From NCBI GenBank assembly GCA_965644295.1, contig CBFFRP010000296.1, positions 1-64,000 of the forward strand: 64,000 nt of DNA. The letters are read 5' to 3'. The notes under the pieces were generated by a model. The model was not told the DNA's origin, made no database searches, and saw nothing but the letters and a program-made list of their open reading frames with translations. The position numbers were made by a program, and so were the translations under genes. Below are positions 33,087 to 45,429 of the stretch, one piece after another (within the stretch, counting starts at the first letter, position 1; every line of letters starts with the position of its first letter). The stretch is from Paraphysomonas bandaiensis (lineage: Eukaryota; Chrysophyceae).

Positions 33087-35719
33087 ATGCAGAGGATGCA
33101 CGCATGGCTATATCTGTTATGTGTGCTGTATGCGGTCTGCATTAATCTCATCCCTGCTGATGCTGCAGGTTTGGTGGTGAGGTATAATTGGTAGTAACTC
33201 ATATCCATGCAGATGCCTTCTGCGACACTGTGGGCTATGGGTCGCAATCGACTCTATGCTGTTATGTGAAGTCCGAGGGAAAATGTTTGCCCAGTTTTGT
33301 TGTGGCTGGGACTCAGAAATCTGGCACCACTGCATTGGCAGGTGAGAGCTGTGTTCCATAAACAATTCGAATAACACGCCTGTCTTGCAGCTCAGCTGGC
33401 GCAACATCCGCATATAAGTTTTTCTCCACGTAAAGAACTGCATTTTTTTGACCGACGTAAAGCTTATGACAAAGGAGTTACTTACTATCTAGAGAAGTTC
33501 AAATACTGGAATCGCACCACTCTTCAGGCATCTAGGATGAAGCTTATTGATAATCTGACCATGCCGCTCTTTGCCGAAGCTACTCCTTATTATATTGCTT
33601 CGAGAGATGCCTGCAAACGTATATCTGAAACGATGCCCGAGGTGAAATTAATAGTTCTACTTCGCGAACCAGTGGCAAGGGCATATAGTGAGTATCAAAT
33701 GAAGAAAAGGTACAGGGCTGAGTATAAATGCTTCGCTCGTGATACATTGATGTATGTGTATTTAATGCCCCAATAATATGCACTCATTCAGGCGCGTGCT
33801 GTCACAAAATAGCTTTATAGATCTCATTCATAATAATGTTGAGACTGTCCGTGCGTGCTTGGTTCTTCATCCTGGAAACTGGAAATCACTTGGAAGTTGT
33901 TTGCCGAGTGAGATATCCGCACATGATCACTACAACAAGTTTGTGACTTCTTTGAAAACATTGTATACCTCAGCCAGTAATAAATCCAAAGGTGATAACA
34001 TTGACAGTACAAAGAGTAATGATTGGAATGGATATGTAGTGAAGCAATTCTAATCCTGGTTGTAGGAGGATGTAGTGGGTGCAGTGGAGTATCAAGTGAT
34101 AACATGGGGCAAGCCCACAAGGACACGGGGAGTACCTCTGCATGGGCAGAAATGATACTTCATTGCTTTGATAGATACCCTGAGTTGCCATCACTTACTT
34201 TATCGAACTCTCACGACGTGGTTTATGCTTCGCAATTATCTACAAATTTTTTATCCAATACTTCGACACCAAGAGGAATTGATGTTGGTAGGTCGGACGG
34301 TAATAGTTCTGCACGAAAGAAATATTCCTTGAGTATTGAGGTGAACATATGACACTGTGTATCAATGGTGCAATTTTTGTACGGCTTATTGTTTGAAGCA
34401 TTGATTGTAGGTTGGACATTCAGAATATATGCTATCTCCCCACTTCACCCCTACACTTACGACCGTGCCGTCAGGTATATACTATCACGTTCATGATACA
34501 TTCGATGGGCATTCTATATGGTGATTAATGCGTAGTATATTTTTTAGTGGTGCTCTATGAAATGTGAACGTATCAGATGTATGTTTATATGACCTTAGTG
34601 TATATCGCATGGTATTCCTTTCGAAAGGTGATTATTTTGTGCAGTACCTGAATTTGTTTCAACGTCGTCATTCCTCTCGAACAAGCGCCATTTTCACCCA
34701 GTGCGTTGTATGGGCAAGTGAGTACACTGCTGTTCTGTGCTGTTGGTTGAACATTGGGTTCATGAGCCTGATGTGAGATTTGTATTTCGGAACTAGGAAT
34801 GCCAAGGAGGAGCTTACACCACTATACCCAGCATTTCAACAAGAAATGTCTTCAATGCATAGATGCGGAGTACCCGAACTTTTTTCCGGTATGCTAATTT
34901 TTTAGTGTTAATGTGACCAACAGAGTTTGATATGTGCATGATGTGTCGTTTTTCTGATGATGTCATTGATAGGTTCTCTTAGTGATATGGATAAAGCAAT
35001 AGAAAAGTGCGTGAAAGTTAGATCTGGGATATCGGAGCAGTATATTTATAGGTCCCTCTACGCTATACAACTTTACCACTGCATGAAGGTGGGCTGTACC
35101 ACCTTTAGTTTATTCATTTTATACTCTGCTTGCGACACATTGTTCATTCGCTCTCAAAATTGTCGTTGTAACTTCATTTCACAGTTTATTCCGAAGGAGC
35201 AATTTCTTATACTCTCCAGTAATTCCCTCACTGGGAACATGCGAAACCACACAATGTTCAAGGTATTATGGTCTTGAGAGATAAAATGGACTACCATTTA
35301 GATTTAATATACCTGATTATGTGTTTCACATTATATTTTGTGGTATAGATTTGGGAGTTTTTGGGGATATCGCCACCAGAACACATCCGTGGTCATGCAG
35401 TAGAGCCGCTAGTAGAAATCCAAAATTTTGTAACTGAAATCTTTCCAGGTAGTTACTGGTGTTGTTTTTGTGAATTTGAGGAATGTACACGGCGTTGATG
35501 AGATGATTGGATATTTTTGTATATTAATTTGTCGATTGCTATGTGAGCATAAATAATTTGTTTACAGATTTTGAAAAAACAACAGGTTGGCGACTGAAGA
35601 GTGAATACGATCCCTTGCCTGAAGATCTTAAATATGAATTAGAAGCTTTTCTGCAGCCATTTAATGAACGGTTGGATGAACTTTTGGGAAATAACTTTAG
35701 CTATGAGTGGTATGTATAA
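33087..35719 (+). CDS. Secretory-pathway sulfotransferase, about 12 exons
   Basis: PAPS-dependent sulfotransferase (Sulfotransfer fold), probably acting on glycans in the Golgi. The first exon, 33087-33168, encodes MQRMHAWLYLLCVLYAVCI, a signal peptide or membrane anchor. Exon 33213-33341 ends in the 5'-phosphosulfate loop FVVAGTQKSGTTALA. Exon 33391-33709 gives SPRKELHFFD and the 3'-phosphate-binding REPVARAYSEY. The middle exons (33792-about 34870) are low in recognisable motifs and their borders are uncertain. The C-terminal exons (34974-35090, 35185-35262, 35350-35449, 35569-35719) give QYIYRSLYAIQLYHCMKFIP, EQFLILSS, IWEFLGISP and a final FEKTTGWRL, all typical of carbohydrate sulfotransferases such as the heparan N- and O-sulfotransferase group. 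The acceptor cannot be inferred. Confidence 0.82.
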
Positions 35720-35880
35720 ATATTGCTTCTATATTATACAACTTTAGTTACTCCAATTATGCATGCAAAGCACTTTATACTTTTATTGAAATCTTGTGAG
35801 TCTGGATCATGCCACAAGCCTTCGTGATCTGTTGACCCTTTGAAAGTAATTGGCATTCTCACTGCAGTGAGCTTGCACTT

Positions 35881-35895
35881 TTAGGGTTAGGGTTA
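35881..35895. repeat. Interstitial telomeric repeat (2.5 units)
   Basis: Two full TTAGGG units plus TTA, in the opposite orientation to the terminal array, in an AT-rich intergenic region. Confidence 0.75.
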
Positions 35896-36510
35896 CTTCT
35901 ATTCTTAATGTTGAAAGTTATTGTCTCGGGTATGATTAGTGGAATATTTCCGAGGCGTTTTTACTGTCGTGATTTTAGAACTTTCTTAACTCATAATCGT
36001 TTGCGCTCTTACCTTCCTGAACACTTCATTATTATCCTTTTCTGCGCTGGAAGTGGATCCATGCTTATATGCTATGGCTACACTCTTTTTATCTGAGTTT
36101 TTGGAATTGTGACAAGAGTTATCCTATTATCAATAAAATATCCGATATCTATTATCTATTTTATGCGGATGCATCCAAGCGACCAATCTTTCAGTCAACC
36201 ACGTAACAAAGCAGGTGCCAGGGTGATATACTGTCACATAAATAATTGAACTTTATGATTTTGTTTCATCCGTTTAAATTGCTTTGAAGTATTTTGAAAT
36301 CATAAAACGCTTTCTTCATTACTTATTTACAAGACTTCTTTCACTTTTTAAAATTCTATTCAAGGGTTTGTGTCTTTTACAATGCATTAAATGCCACCAC
36401 TACTAATATCAAACCATTAGATATTGTTGACATTCTAATTCAGTTGATATGTAATGGCATTACATGCGTACATTCAGATGAAATTGATTTTCGAAGCATA
36501 TTATCTGAAC

Positions 36511-36700
36511 GGAAGTGGTTGCACCTTGGTGCTTGCGGCGACGCACTAGCAGCTTTCGTAGCGTTAAATAGTAGGATAAAAGAGTTTGTATTGATTAGTT
36601 ACGGGTAGTGGTCTAACTAGTATGACTAGCATTCTTCTAGCCACTAATTGATGCAAGGTCTCAACGCCTATTGCTAAATAATCAGACATTCACTACTAGC
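36511..36700. mobile_element. MITE right arm, reversed
   Basis: Reverse complement of about 28723-28909 with few differences, starting GGAAGTGGTTGCACC and ending near CATTCACTACT. Only one arm is present. Confidence 0.75.
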
Positions 36701-38936
36701 ATATTATCTAACGTATAAAATAAGTGCAGTCGGCATATAAGTTTCTTATTGGTTTTCTATAGTATTTGCTTCAAACTAGAATACCTATGTAGTTCCACAT
36801 CCTCTTCATTTCGTGGGAATCGAACCCCACAACCTTACGATGGACAGGACGTCATCAGAGGTATCAGAGAACGACATTTTCATAGAATAATATTCTTGTA
36901 CTTGTCTATCAGCACCAATCCAAGCACATACATATTGTTTCCTTGCCTGAAGAAGGTCATAATATCGATGGATTTATTGTTGATAAGGGACCTCGATTTA
37001 TCTCGAAGACTGCCGCGACTATTCGTGCAGACATAATAAGGCTTGACATCAATGTCCCCTGAGAATAAATATATAATATATAATATATATCGCACATGTA
37101 CGGCTGGTGGATAAGGAAAATAGAGGCTACATTGCCCCACAATTCCGGACAGTTGTAGTCAAGAGCGAAATAGGTCTTGCGTTTGAGTTTGGAAGGCGCC
37201 TCCCAAGTAACATACAAATACTGAGGTCCCTGTAATGCAGTGATCAGTACTCCATTAATATGCATAAGTGCAATATAAAACCTATTCATGCGCTTGCAGT
37301 GCTAAGGCCCTGGATCCACAACAACGCACGTGTTCATGAGGCAGTCTGATAGTACGTGATCTGAAGTATAGCAAAATGATCAGTGCATGAAACGCTTACG
37401 CTGGAGTTGGCACGGTGTAGTTCTGACAGATGTATCAGCAAGACATACCACACACCTCCTGAGTCTGATTATAGAATGAGATTCTGGGGTGTTGCTCTAA
37501 AGATCATGTACTGGAATACCGGGTGTGCCAATGTAGAAGCACCGCCATTCCAGTCCGCGGTCAGGTACACCTGATAAAAGCAATGTACGAAGTTGTCCTC
37601 TCTGTCACTCCTCCACTCCCATGAACTGCATCACGAAGCAGAATAAATATTTTTTTAGCATATGCTGCACGCACTATCTTAACATGGCGTTGTATAAACC
37701 AGTAATACATATATACCCACAGTTACCTTCTTGACAGGACTTTGAGCGGTCTCTGAATACATAACCACTGCAGTGTACAGGTCATAACAACTGCAGTGCA
37801 CAGGTCATTAGTACCAGCATCATTGTTCTATAATTCGTAACTTGTACTTCAACATATTAGCGGGCCGGCAAATCATATTACCCAGTGACTCATCTTAAAC
37901 ACTTTTGGAGTAAGTCTTCAGGTGCATTCATATGTGTAGTGTTGTTGTAAAACTTATATACTCTTTTCTATAACATGTTTGAACTTTAGAGTTATTGATA
38001 TGAGCTTCCTACGGCATCAGTGAATACATCCTCAAGATACATGTGTTGGAGTCATTGATTTCCATCATATTTATAAGCATGGCGGATAATACCCACTACA
38101 ACAAATATATTAAAAATAGCTGACTCCTTATTCATTTATGATACTTGCATTGACAATGTCGCAGGTCATCACTGCATTGCTTCAAGAAGTACTATTGTCG
38201 CAAACTAAAAAGGTTTCCACAATATAAACACAGTATCACAAACTATCTTCACTCTCACATCTTTATTCACATATCAGCACTATATTTGAGGATTATTTCT
38301 TTCTTCTTCTCGCCTGTGAATCGCTTTACTTTACGGAAAGTCATACGATACCGTCCATACCTTTTCAAAGCATTTACTAAGCTGTACAAATTCCTTCTGG
38401 CAGCTTCCCTTTCCCAACCCCCCGGCTTCATTACTGGCAGCTACACACTGAGCGTACTTTGATATCTGCGCATATGTTATGCACTCAACTCAATGAGCGT
38501 ATGATCCACTGACCTCAAGAGGACACGACGTTACCATCTTACCGAATATCTGTCCCATTTGCGTGGGCTTCATGGCTATACGCCAGGACAGTACGGATAT
38601 TCACAAACAGCCGATGTATATAATGACCTCCCAATTCCCTATCAGCGCTGCTGATGACACTGAGCTGAGATGCTGCTGTGCGTATTTTAGGGTGCAAACA
38701 AATGTAGCACGTATTCTTCTGTATTCCAGTGACCAATGAGAATCCACCTGCCCCTTCTCACATTTTATAATTAAAGGTCAGCAGCAGCAGCAGCAGCAGC
38801 AGCACACAGGAAGGATCAGTGGAAGCATGTCTGTGTGTATGCTATGTGGGCTCAGCTCAGTTTGAGGTAGAAACTTCTGGCTCCTCCACATACAAAAGAG
38901 GCTCGAATAGTATCGACCTCTAAAGTGTTTGCTATC
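36701..38936. other. Intergenic with possible decayed coding fragments
   Basis: Minus-strand frames at about 36960-37290 (containing ITALQGPQYLYVTWEAPSK) and 37480-37575 (LTADWNGGASTLAHPVFQYM) have protein-like composition and may be pieces of one decayed gene; I do not recognise it. A (CAG)8 run lies at 38779-38802, about 135 bases before the NAR1 start. The remainder shows nothing. Confidence 0.4.
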
Positions 38937-40877
38937 ATGTCAGTGTTTGTTAACAATCTCGATGATTTTATTGCGCCCTCTCAAGCGTGTGTCAATCCAC
39001 TGGTTGCTGATAAACTATCAGCCTCAAAGGGATCGGGAACGGCCAAAATAAGCCTCGAGTCCGATTTTTCAACATCAGAATTCGACTTCACAACAAAACC
39101 TGATTTAATAAAATCGAAAGGATCGAGTACTGTTGCAACAGTATCTTTGAATGATTGTTTGGCCTGCAGGTACGTGTGCTGAGAGCGTCTCTGTCCTATC
39201 TTTACCTGACATCCACTGCAGTGGGTGTGTAACATCTGCAGAGGCAGTCTTAATCGAACAGCAAAATTATGAAAGGCTTTTTAATGTGCTCAGCGAAGGG
39301 GAGAAATGTGTCATTGTGACGATATCTCCTCAAACTGTGGCATCGATTGCAGCCCTTTTGGACGTTCCACGACGAGAGGCTTTTTTGCATCTCGCACAAT
39401 ACCTCAAATCTATTGGAGTCAAATATGTACTTGATGCATCTGCGGCAGGTGACATTGCACTTATTGAGGCTCGCGAAGAGTTCGTTCGCAGGTGAAGTTG
39501 AGTTTTTACCGCCGAGTATAATTTTATTGTATAGGTGGGAGAATGGTCGCAGTGTTCAGTGGTCAGCTCCTACTACCACAACTGCAATTTCTAGTACTCG
39601 CGTGCAACTTGGATCTGGTGTACAAGGAACTGTTGTGCCAATCGACACTTTGCGGAATAATGCCTCACTGCCAATGTTTGACTCCCACTGCCCTGGGTGG
39701 GTTTGCTATGCGGAGAAGACTCAACCGCAATGTATTCCTTATATGAGCACGACCAAAAGCGCCCAACAGATTTGTGGTGCGCTATTTAAACAAGTATTAT
39801 ACAGGGACATGCAAGTGACTCCCACTGATATATTCCACGTCTCGATACAGCCATGTTTCGACAAAAAGCTTGAAGCCTCCAGACTGGTAAGTAAGAGTTC
39901 TCAGATAACACCGTTATATTTCTCTTTGCGACCGTCTACACATTAGTGCATATATATACTTATTGAATTATAGTGGTGTGTTTAAAAGACGTAACCGTAT
40001 TGTGCGCCATGCTCAGCTATGTGCTCTGCACATGTTATTCACACTTCAACTTGTGCAGGACTTCTATCATGAGTCAGAAGGAGTGCACGAGGTGGATCTT
40101 GTCCTGTCTACCACCGAACTCTGGCACATGGTGGAATTCACTGCCAGTAATCAGGGGGACTTTGACGACAACAACCTTGCTATGGATGTGGAAGGCTCTG
40201 CAGCAGATGCACCTAGTTTGACAGACACTACTTCTGGAGCACGGAGGTATTTATCTGATCTCGCTCCCGATAACCCAACAGGGCGTGATCCCCTGGAAGG
40301 AATGTTTCGAAGTTTCTCGCTGGACGGCCAAACAGTTGTTTCGGCCGTGGATTCTAATGCAGGTTCGGGCGGATTAGCTGAGTACCTTTTCCGCTATATG
40401 TTTCAAAAGCTACATGGAAGGTGTTTGGCGAGTGAGCAGATAACTTACACTCAAGGAAGAAATGCCGACATATGTGAAGCGGTGTTGGATTCTCCTGAGG
40501 GAACATCTGTTCCGCCAATAGTATTTGCACGTGTATATGGCTTCCGGAATATTCAGAGTCTTATGCTGAAGATGAAACGCGGCAGGGCCAATTACGACTT
40601 CGTTGAAGTCATGGCTTGTCCCAGTGGGTGTGTCAATGGTGGTGGTCAAATCAAGACTAAGTCTTCTGAACATCCAAAGGAAACATCAGAACGAGTAGCG
40701 AGAACATCGTCTTATTTTCATAATGGCCTCGTTACCCGCAGCCCAGATGATAGCCCATTAGCCCAATATGTATATTCTAATAGCTTTGGGTCCGATATGC
40801 ACAAACATCTCTTTCATACCTGCTACCATGCTATTCCTAAGTTGGAGGTAATAGCACCACTTGCTTCTAAGTGGTGA
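38937..40877 (+). CDS. NAR1: NAR1 / CIAO3 cytosolic Fe-S assembly factor, 4 exons
   Basis: Iron-only-hydrogenase-like protein of the CIA machinery, which passes Fe-S clusters from the cytosolic scaffold to the targeting complex. Exons 38937-39169, 39222-39491, 39535-39886, 40059-40877; 557 residues (human CIAO3 is 476). N-terminal cluster ligands C18, C74, C77, C80 (NDCLAC/SGC, split by intron 1). H-cluster-like site Cys in HCPGWVCYAEKT, QPCFDKKLEASR and ACPSGCVNGGGQ. YGFRNIQSLMLKMKRG and YHAIPKLE match the family. The last residue is Trp (SKW), as in animal CIAO3, in keeping with C-terminal aromatic tails used in CIA targeting. A long insert around 40170-40370 accounts for the extra length. 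The start is ATG 38937, directly before FVNNLDDFIAPSQAC, the conserved opening. Confidence 0.95.
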
Positions 40878-41169
40878 TGTTATAGCTCGCGGGATATAGC
40901 CGCCATGTACTCAGTAGTACTTATGTTTTTGCAGATATTAAGAACTAAACCATATATTTTACGGAGGAGCACAGCGGACATGCGCTTCATACAAATGCTA
41001 ATAAACGCTTTCTATTCGAAGACGAGTAAGATATGGATGCGATATTTATTTACTTTATATTTATCTCATTTGAGAATAAGGTCAGTTCCTAAATCCTCAC
41101 GCCGCAGTGCATTGAATGTCGACCTTTATGTTGTGTAGATATTAGAAACTAGACCTTATATTTTCCGGA

Positions 41170-41460
41170 GGAGCACCAGGCTGCCTATCAATTAAGTGTC
41201 AATTATTGACAGCGAATAATAATTTCAATTATGTCTGACTACAGCATGCTTCAATTATGGATAAAGAATACCATCAATTTGACACTGGCAAGGTATAATT
41301 AGATAATTAGAGCGCATATATTAGATTTTACGCATGAATCGTAGCCTCTGGTATAAAATGGCGAAATGACAGTTGAGAAGCTATGTTGGCAGCTAATGTG
41401 GATGGTTACTTGAGTTCGTAGTTCAGTATCAACAAATTTCAATTAATAATTGACTGCAAT
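41170..41460. mobile_element. hAT-related terminal fragment
   Basis: CAGGCTGCCTATCAATTAA near 41177 matches the reverse complement of the end of the hAT relic at about 58240 (TTAATTGATACGCAGCCCTG). Further in, CGCATGAATCGTAGCCTCTGG..AAATG..GAAATGACAGTTGAG matches 58072-58105. So this is an internally deleted or rearranged hAT derivative. No open frame. Confidence 0.55.
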
Positions 41461-41465
41461 AGCGG

Positions 41466-41600
41466 GGATGGTTGCACTTTGGTGCTCACGGTGACGCACA
41501 GATAGCACTAAATAGTAGTAAATTAGCGTAGGCAATTATTAGATTATTTCAATTAAGTAGCTCCTTTCTTACACGTCTACTGCTAACTGCTAACAACACG
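41466..41600. mobile_element. MITE left-arm fragment
   Basis: Diverged copy of the MITE tip (ATGGTTGCACTTTGGTGCTC, then ACTAAATAGTAG and ACACGTCTACTGC in the same order as 28230-28370). Confidence 0.6.
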
Positions 41601-42089
41601 ACGTTCCATATGAAAGCTGAGTATCAGATTACAGGAAATAATTTGATCTCGGGGTTTGACAGTAAATGTGGAGTTAAAAATTGACAGGCTCACACCATTA
41701 TTCTTGTATATTCTAAGAGCTTTTTGGATATATTTGAAATACAGTACAGCATCAACGATCGAAGTATATTGAGATTAAGTATCATATGATTAGAGAGCAT
41801 CTTGCTCCCGAACAGTTAAATTAACTCATGTGAGCAGTCGACAACAGATGGTTGATATATACACGAAGGCTTTGTGTGGCCTAGTATTTATTGAACAGTA
41901 CAAATGTTGCAGAGGTACCCAAGGTGAAAGGTGAATGTATGGTGGGAGCTAGCAATTCCAGCAAGTCATACGTCCAACTGTGTCCTATTATGAGGTTTGG
42001 TGGTTGCGTAACCTATAGCAATGTTCATCACAGATTTTAGAGTAGGTTACTACATCCAAATTGAGCGGGAGTGCAGAGTTCGAAGTGAG

Positions 42090-42345
42090 TTAATAGTTAA
42101 TAGTGTGCAATACGTGAAATCAACTCATAGGTGTAACGTGTAACGGGTAAATATAGTTACAAAAGAAAGTAAATTCCGTTACTAATGCGTGCCTATGAAT
42201 GATATAGGATTAACTGGTGAACAGAAGTGTTCACATGTTACATGAATATTATTATAATTCTTACTTGAAAGCACGTTGTGTGCAACAAAGCAAGTTTAAG
42301 GTTACGTGTACAGCAAGGGTAGCTTCAGTGTAATGTCCAATTCTA
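42090..42345 (+). mobile_element. LTR family 2 fragment
   Basis: Shares GTGCAATA..TGAAATCAA, ATAGGTGTAACG, CAACAAAGCAAG and AATGTCCAATTCTAAC with 31150-31730. It abuts the 3' end of the carboxypeptidase gene and may supply its 3' UTR. Confidence 0.6.
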
Positions 42346-42405
42346 ACAAACTGAACGAGGAAACGGCAATAACCTGTTCGGGCATCATTAGACACCGGAC
42401 TAGAA

Positions 42406-44739
42406 TTATGCATTTGTCCACTCCCCCTTAAGGTAACGCACCCACATATCCAAGGCAACTTCGGGCTTATACGTAGGTACCTGTACAATGACAACAACAG
42501 CGTATTCATAAAAGTTCTAGCAAGTAAATGAGATGCATTGCGTACCTCATGTCCTGCGCCATGTACTGTAAGAAAGCCGAGCTTCGTATTCTTCCATTGG
42601 GTAAAGTACCCCGCAGTTTGCTCGGCCACTGCTCAACAATCAGCGCATTGTGAGTCCACATATTAACATAGACATATAAATAGCTTTATGAAACATCACA
42701 CAATGCATACGCATAAGGGGCAGAGAAAGTAACAAAGAAAAGTAATACCTGTATACGTCTCCCACATCCTGCCATCAATTTCATACCCTAGATCCCAGAT
42801 CCAGTCTTGCGTGCCCACTGTTCCACACACACTGTCGTCGTCTCCAGAGTAAACCAATATATTTAGTCCATAGTCACCATCAATGAGGTAGTTGTATATG
42901 GGTGTCATGGAAACAACGCCATCTGTGGCCTTGTATCTGCGCAGTATCACAGTCATACGGGAAGCAAGGTCTGTTACTGATGTATATACGTGACAAACAC
43001 GGCCATAGAGATGACAAGTTGGTGCTTGTCTGCATCTCGAATTTCGATTCAAAACTCGCTAGAGACTATTTCACTAACTAACTAACTATGCGCAGCTGCG
43101 GCAGGCGAAACTCAGTACTGTGTAGTATACGTACCTGATGGTGTAACTGCATTGCATCCACTTGATATCACTCTTAACATGCATTGCTGCCTTGACCTCT
43201 GGGAGATTCAAATAGGTCTGTGTGTAGTCGTCCTCACAAGGTTGATAATCGTCAGTACTTTCACCTAGACCATAAGAACCTCGCAGTTCCTTGGAGCTGT
43301 TGCTTAGCAAGTGGTTAAGAAACCAATAACGTTGCATGCGGCCACGAGCCTTCAACGAGTCTTTCACGCATACAGGATAGTCAAGAGCTGAATAAATAGT
43401 CATCATTGTAGTGGTTATCGGTATACGGTTCAAAGCAACAACACGATGCACGTCAGACAAAGAATATTTTGCCAAGAGAAGCATAATGATTACCATAAGG
43501 GTTGAGGTTTCCGACTTGTCTTTGCATTTGAATAAAAAGCACCTCACACTCTGCCAACTAAGCGTATAGAAGTGAAAACGATCCATGCGCAAGATATATA
43601 TATCTAATAGTGAATACCTTCACTTATATACTGATGAGTACGGTGGAACTTACATTAGGTCTTTTCGAATTTAGACATTGATTATTGTAGGAATCCCACG
43701 TAGGCTTCGCGACGAGTTGATGTCCCCAAAACGTAGCAAGGCCAGCTGGCATGCCTGTAGACATCGTTAGCTCCACTTTATGGCGTGATGTACAGCGTTG
43801 AATATTAATCGCTATACCCATATGCACTGTATTTCTACAATGAATACCTGAGTAAAACGTAGTGAATGGATTTCCGACAGCAAATCCCTTGAAGTTAAGG
43901 GGAGGGTTATTTCCAGCAGAGTTCTGGTCAACTATCTCCTTTGCGAGAGTGGGCATATCTGAAATGCGATGTCTATCATTATATCCAGGCAATATGATCG
44001 TGAGATACTATGCAACTTACAGTGTCCCCCATATGATTCCGAGGAAATATACATATCATTCTTAGAGTATTCGGGAAATCTCTTGAAAAAGGCTTGGATG
44101 AGTGCGTAGTTGTCAGCGGCCGTGGACGCGTCGTCAGCCTCATAGTCCGCGGAATTATCGGAATAAGAGAATCCCACTCCACATGGAGACTCGATAAAAA
44201 CCATATTGGCAACCTGTATAAATATATAGACACACAAACACCACTGTCAGTAAATAAACAAAAGCGTGGAGATAGTTAACTTCATAATTAGTTCAGTGCT
44301 GGTATCACCTGATTCCATGCAAACTCGTTGAAACTAAGAGACATATCAGCGTTTGGTTGAAAGGGACCTTGCTCTGTAAAAAAACCTAGCAATCCCGAGC
44401 ACCCGGGGCCTCCTGTGTATCTTTATGTGAGTGTTCGCATCAGGCGATGGCGATTAAGTACCGTTAGTCCAGAAAGCGATCGGATCATTAGCAGGGTCTG
44501 ACATGGACTCCACCAACCAGTAGTGCATATTCTTGGTTGAATCAACTAAACTTCAAGTTAATACAGTGGTATGATATGAACTCCTCCCACTCACTCGTCA
44601 GATAGCCTGAAAACTGATTGAAGGTTACGTCCAGCTGCTCTGCTCCGGGAAGGTTGGTCACTTGGTCTTGCAGGGCTTCATCGGTGTACGCCTTAGCAGT
44701 GAGCGCATAGAGCGCAAAGAGGAAAGAAGCGACGATCAT
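42406..44739 (-). CDS. Serine carboxypeptidase (S10 family), about 10 exons
   Basis: Secreted or vacuolar peptidase removing C-terminal residues at acidic pH. The N-terminal MIVASFLFALYALTAKAY is a signal peptide. Exons read in frame: 44595-44739, 44462-44545, 44309-44412, 44021-44213, 43848-43958, 43654-43754, then an unresolved stretch to about 43390, about 43140-43395, about 42750-42970, about 42550-42630, and the last at 42406-42475. Motifs: FWTNGGPGCSG (substrate-binding and oxyanion region), ESPCGVGFSYS, ISSESYGGHY (catalytic Ser), VYSGDDDSVCG (catalytic Asp), VHGAGHEVP (catalytic His; its intron splits HEV/PTYKPEVAL). The catalytic triad is complete. Family glycine is changed in ISSESYGG (usually GESYGG). 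The upstream region is almost wholly an ATAC microsatellite. Confidence 0.92.
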
Positions 44740-44790
44740 CTAATGGGGGTACCGTATCTTGTTGGAGAGATAATATCATTTGCTGAAACC

Positions 44791-45026
44791 ATACATACAT
44801 ACATACATACATACATACATACATACATACATACATACATACATACATACATACATACATACATACATACATACATACATACATACATACATACATACAT
44901 ACATACATACATACATACATACATACATACATACATACATACATACATACATACATACATACATACATACATACATACATACATACATACATACATACAT
45001 ACATACATACATACATACATACATAC
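44791..45026. repeat. (ATAC)59 microsatellite
   Basis: 236 bases of perfect ATAC repeat, 52 bases upstream of the carboxypeptidase start codon and within the shared upstream region of that gene and the methyltransferase. It is followed by a short GTATGTATATATATATACATAC palindrome. Tyr-Ile-His-Thr and Tyr-Val-Cys-Met frames here are repeat artefacts. Confidence 0.97.
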
Positions 45027-45429
45027 CATGTATGTATATATATATACATACATACTGATATATATACGCTGTATTCCACTGTATCATAAACCTACCGCTG
45101 TACGGTATAGTGTTGTATATTCTGTTGCTCATATGATGTCAGTGACGTTGCTCAAGTGTGCGTGCTGCTGATCGTGATGTCCAAATCCAATCAATCCTTC
45201 TGTGTAGAGGTATGCTGGTGTGCTGAGCTGCTTCAAAAAAGGTGTATGCGTGAAAATCTACACACAGAACAGCAGCATGATGTGTGATGGAGGATATGCT
45301 GTAGCCGTACCACTGTGCAGTGTTGTGGACTGATACACTGGGTAGGGTACACACCCACAAAACATTCGTGCTTGCAGTTGTAGACTCCTTATATATTAGG
45401 CTCTATCAGTTCAGTTGTTGCAGTTGAAG

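Noticed and set aside
36805-36830. tRNA T-arm-like sequence on the minus strand (GGGTTCGATTCCC)
   Set aside because: It resembles a pol III B box, but the T-loop is one base too long for the best stem. No anticodon arm, D arm or A box is found at the right distance upstream, so it is not called a tRNA.
44662-45132. Tyr-Ile-His-Thr and Cys-Met-Tyr-Val repeat proteins
   Set aside because: Products of the ATAC microsatellite read in different frames and strands.
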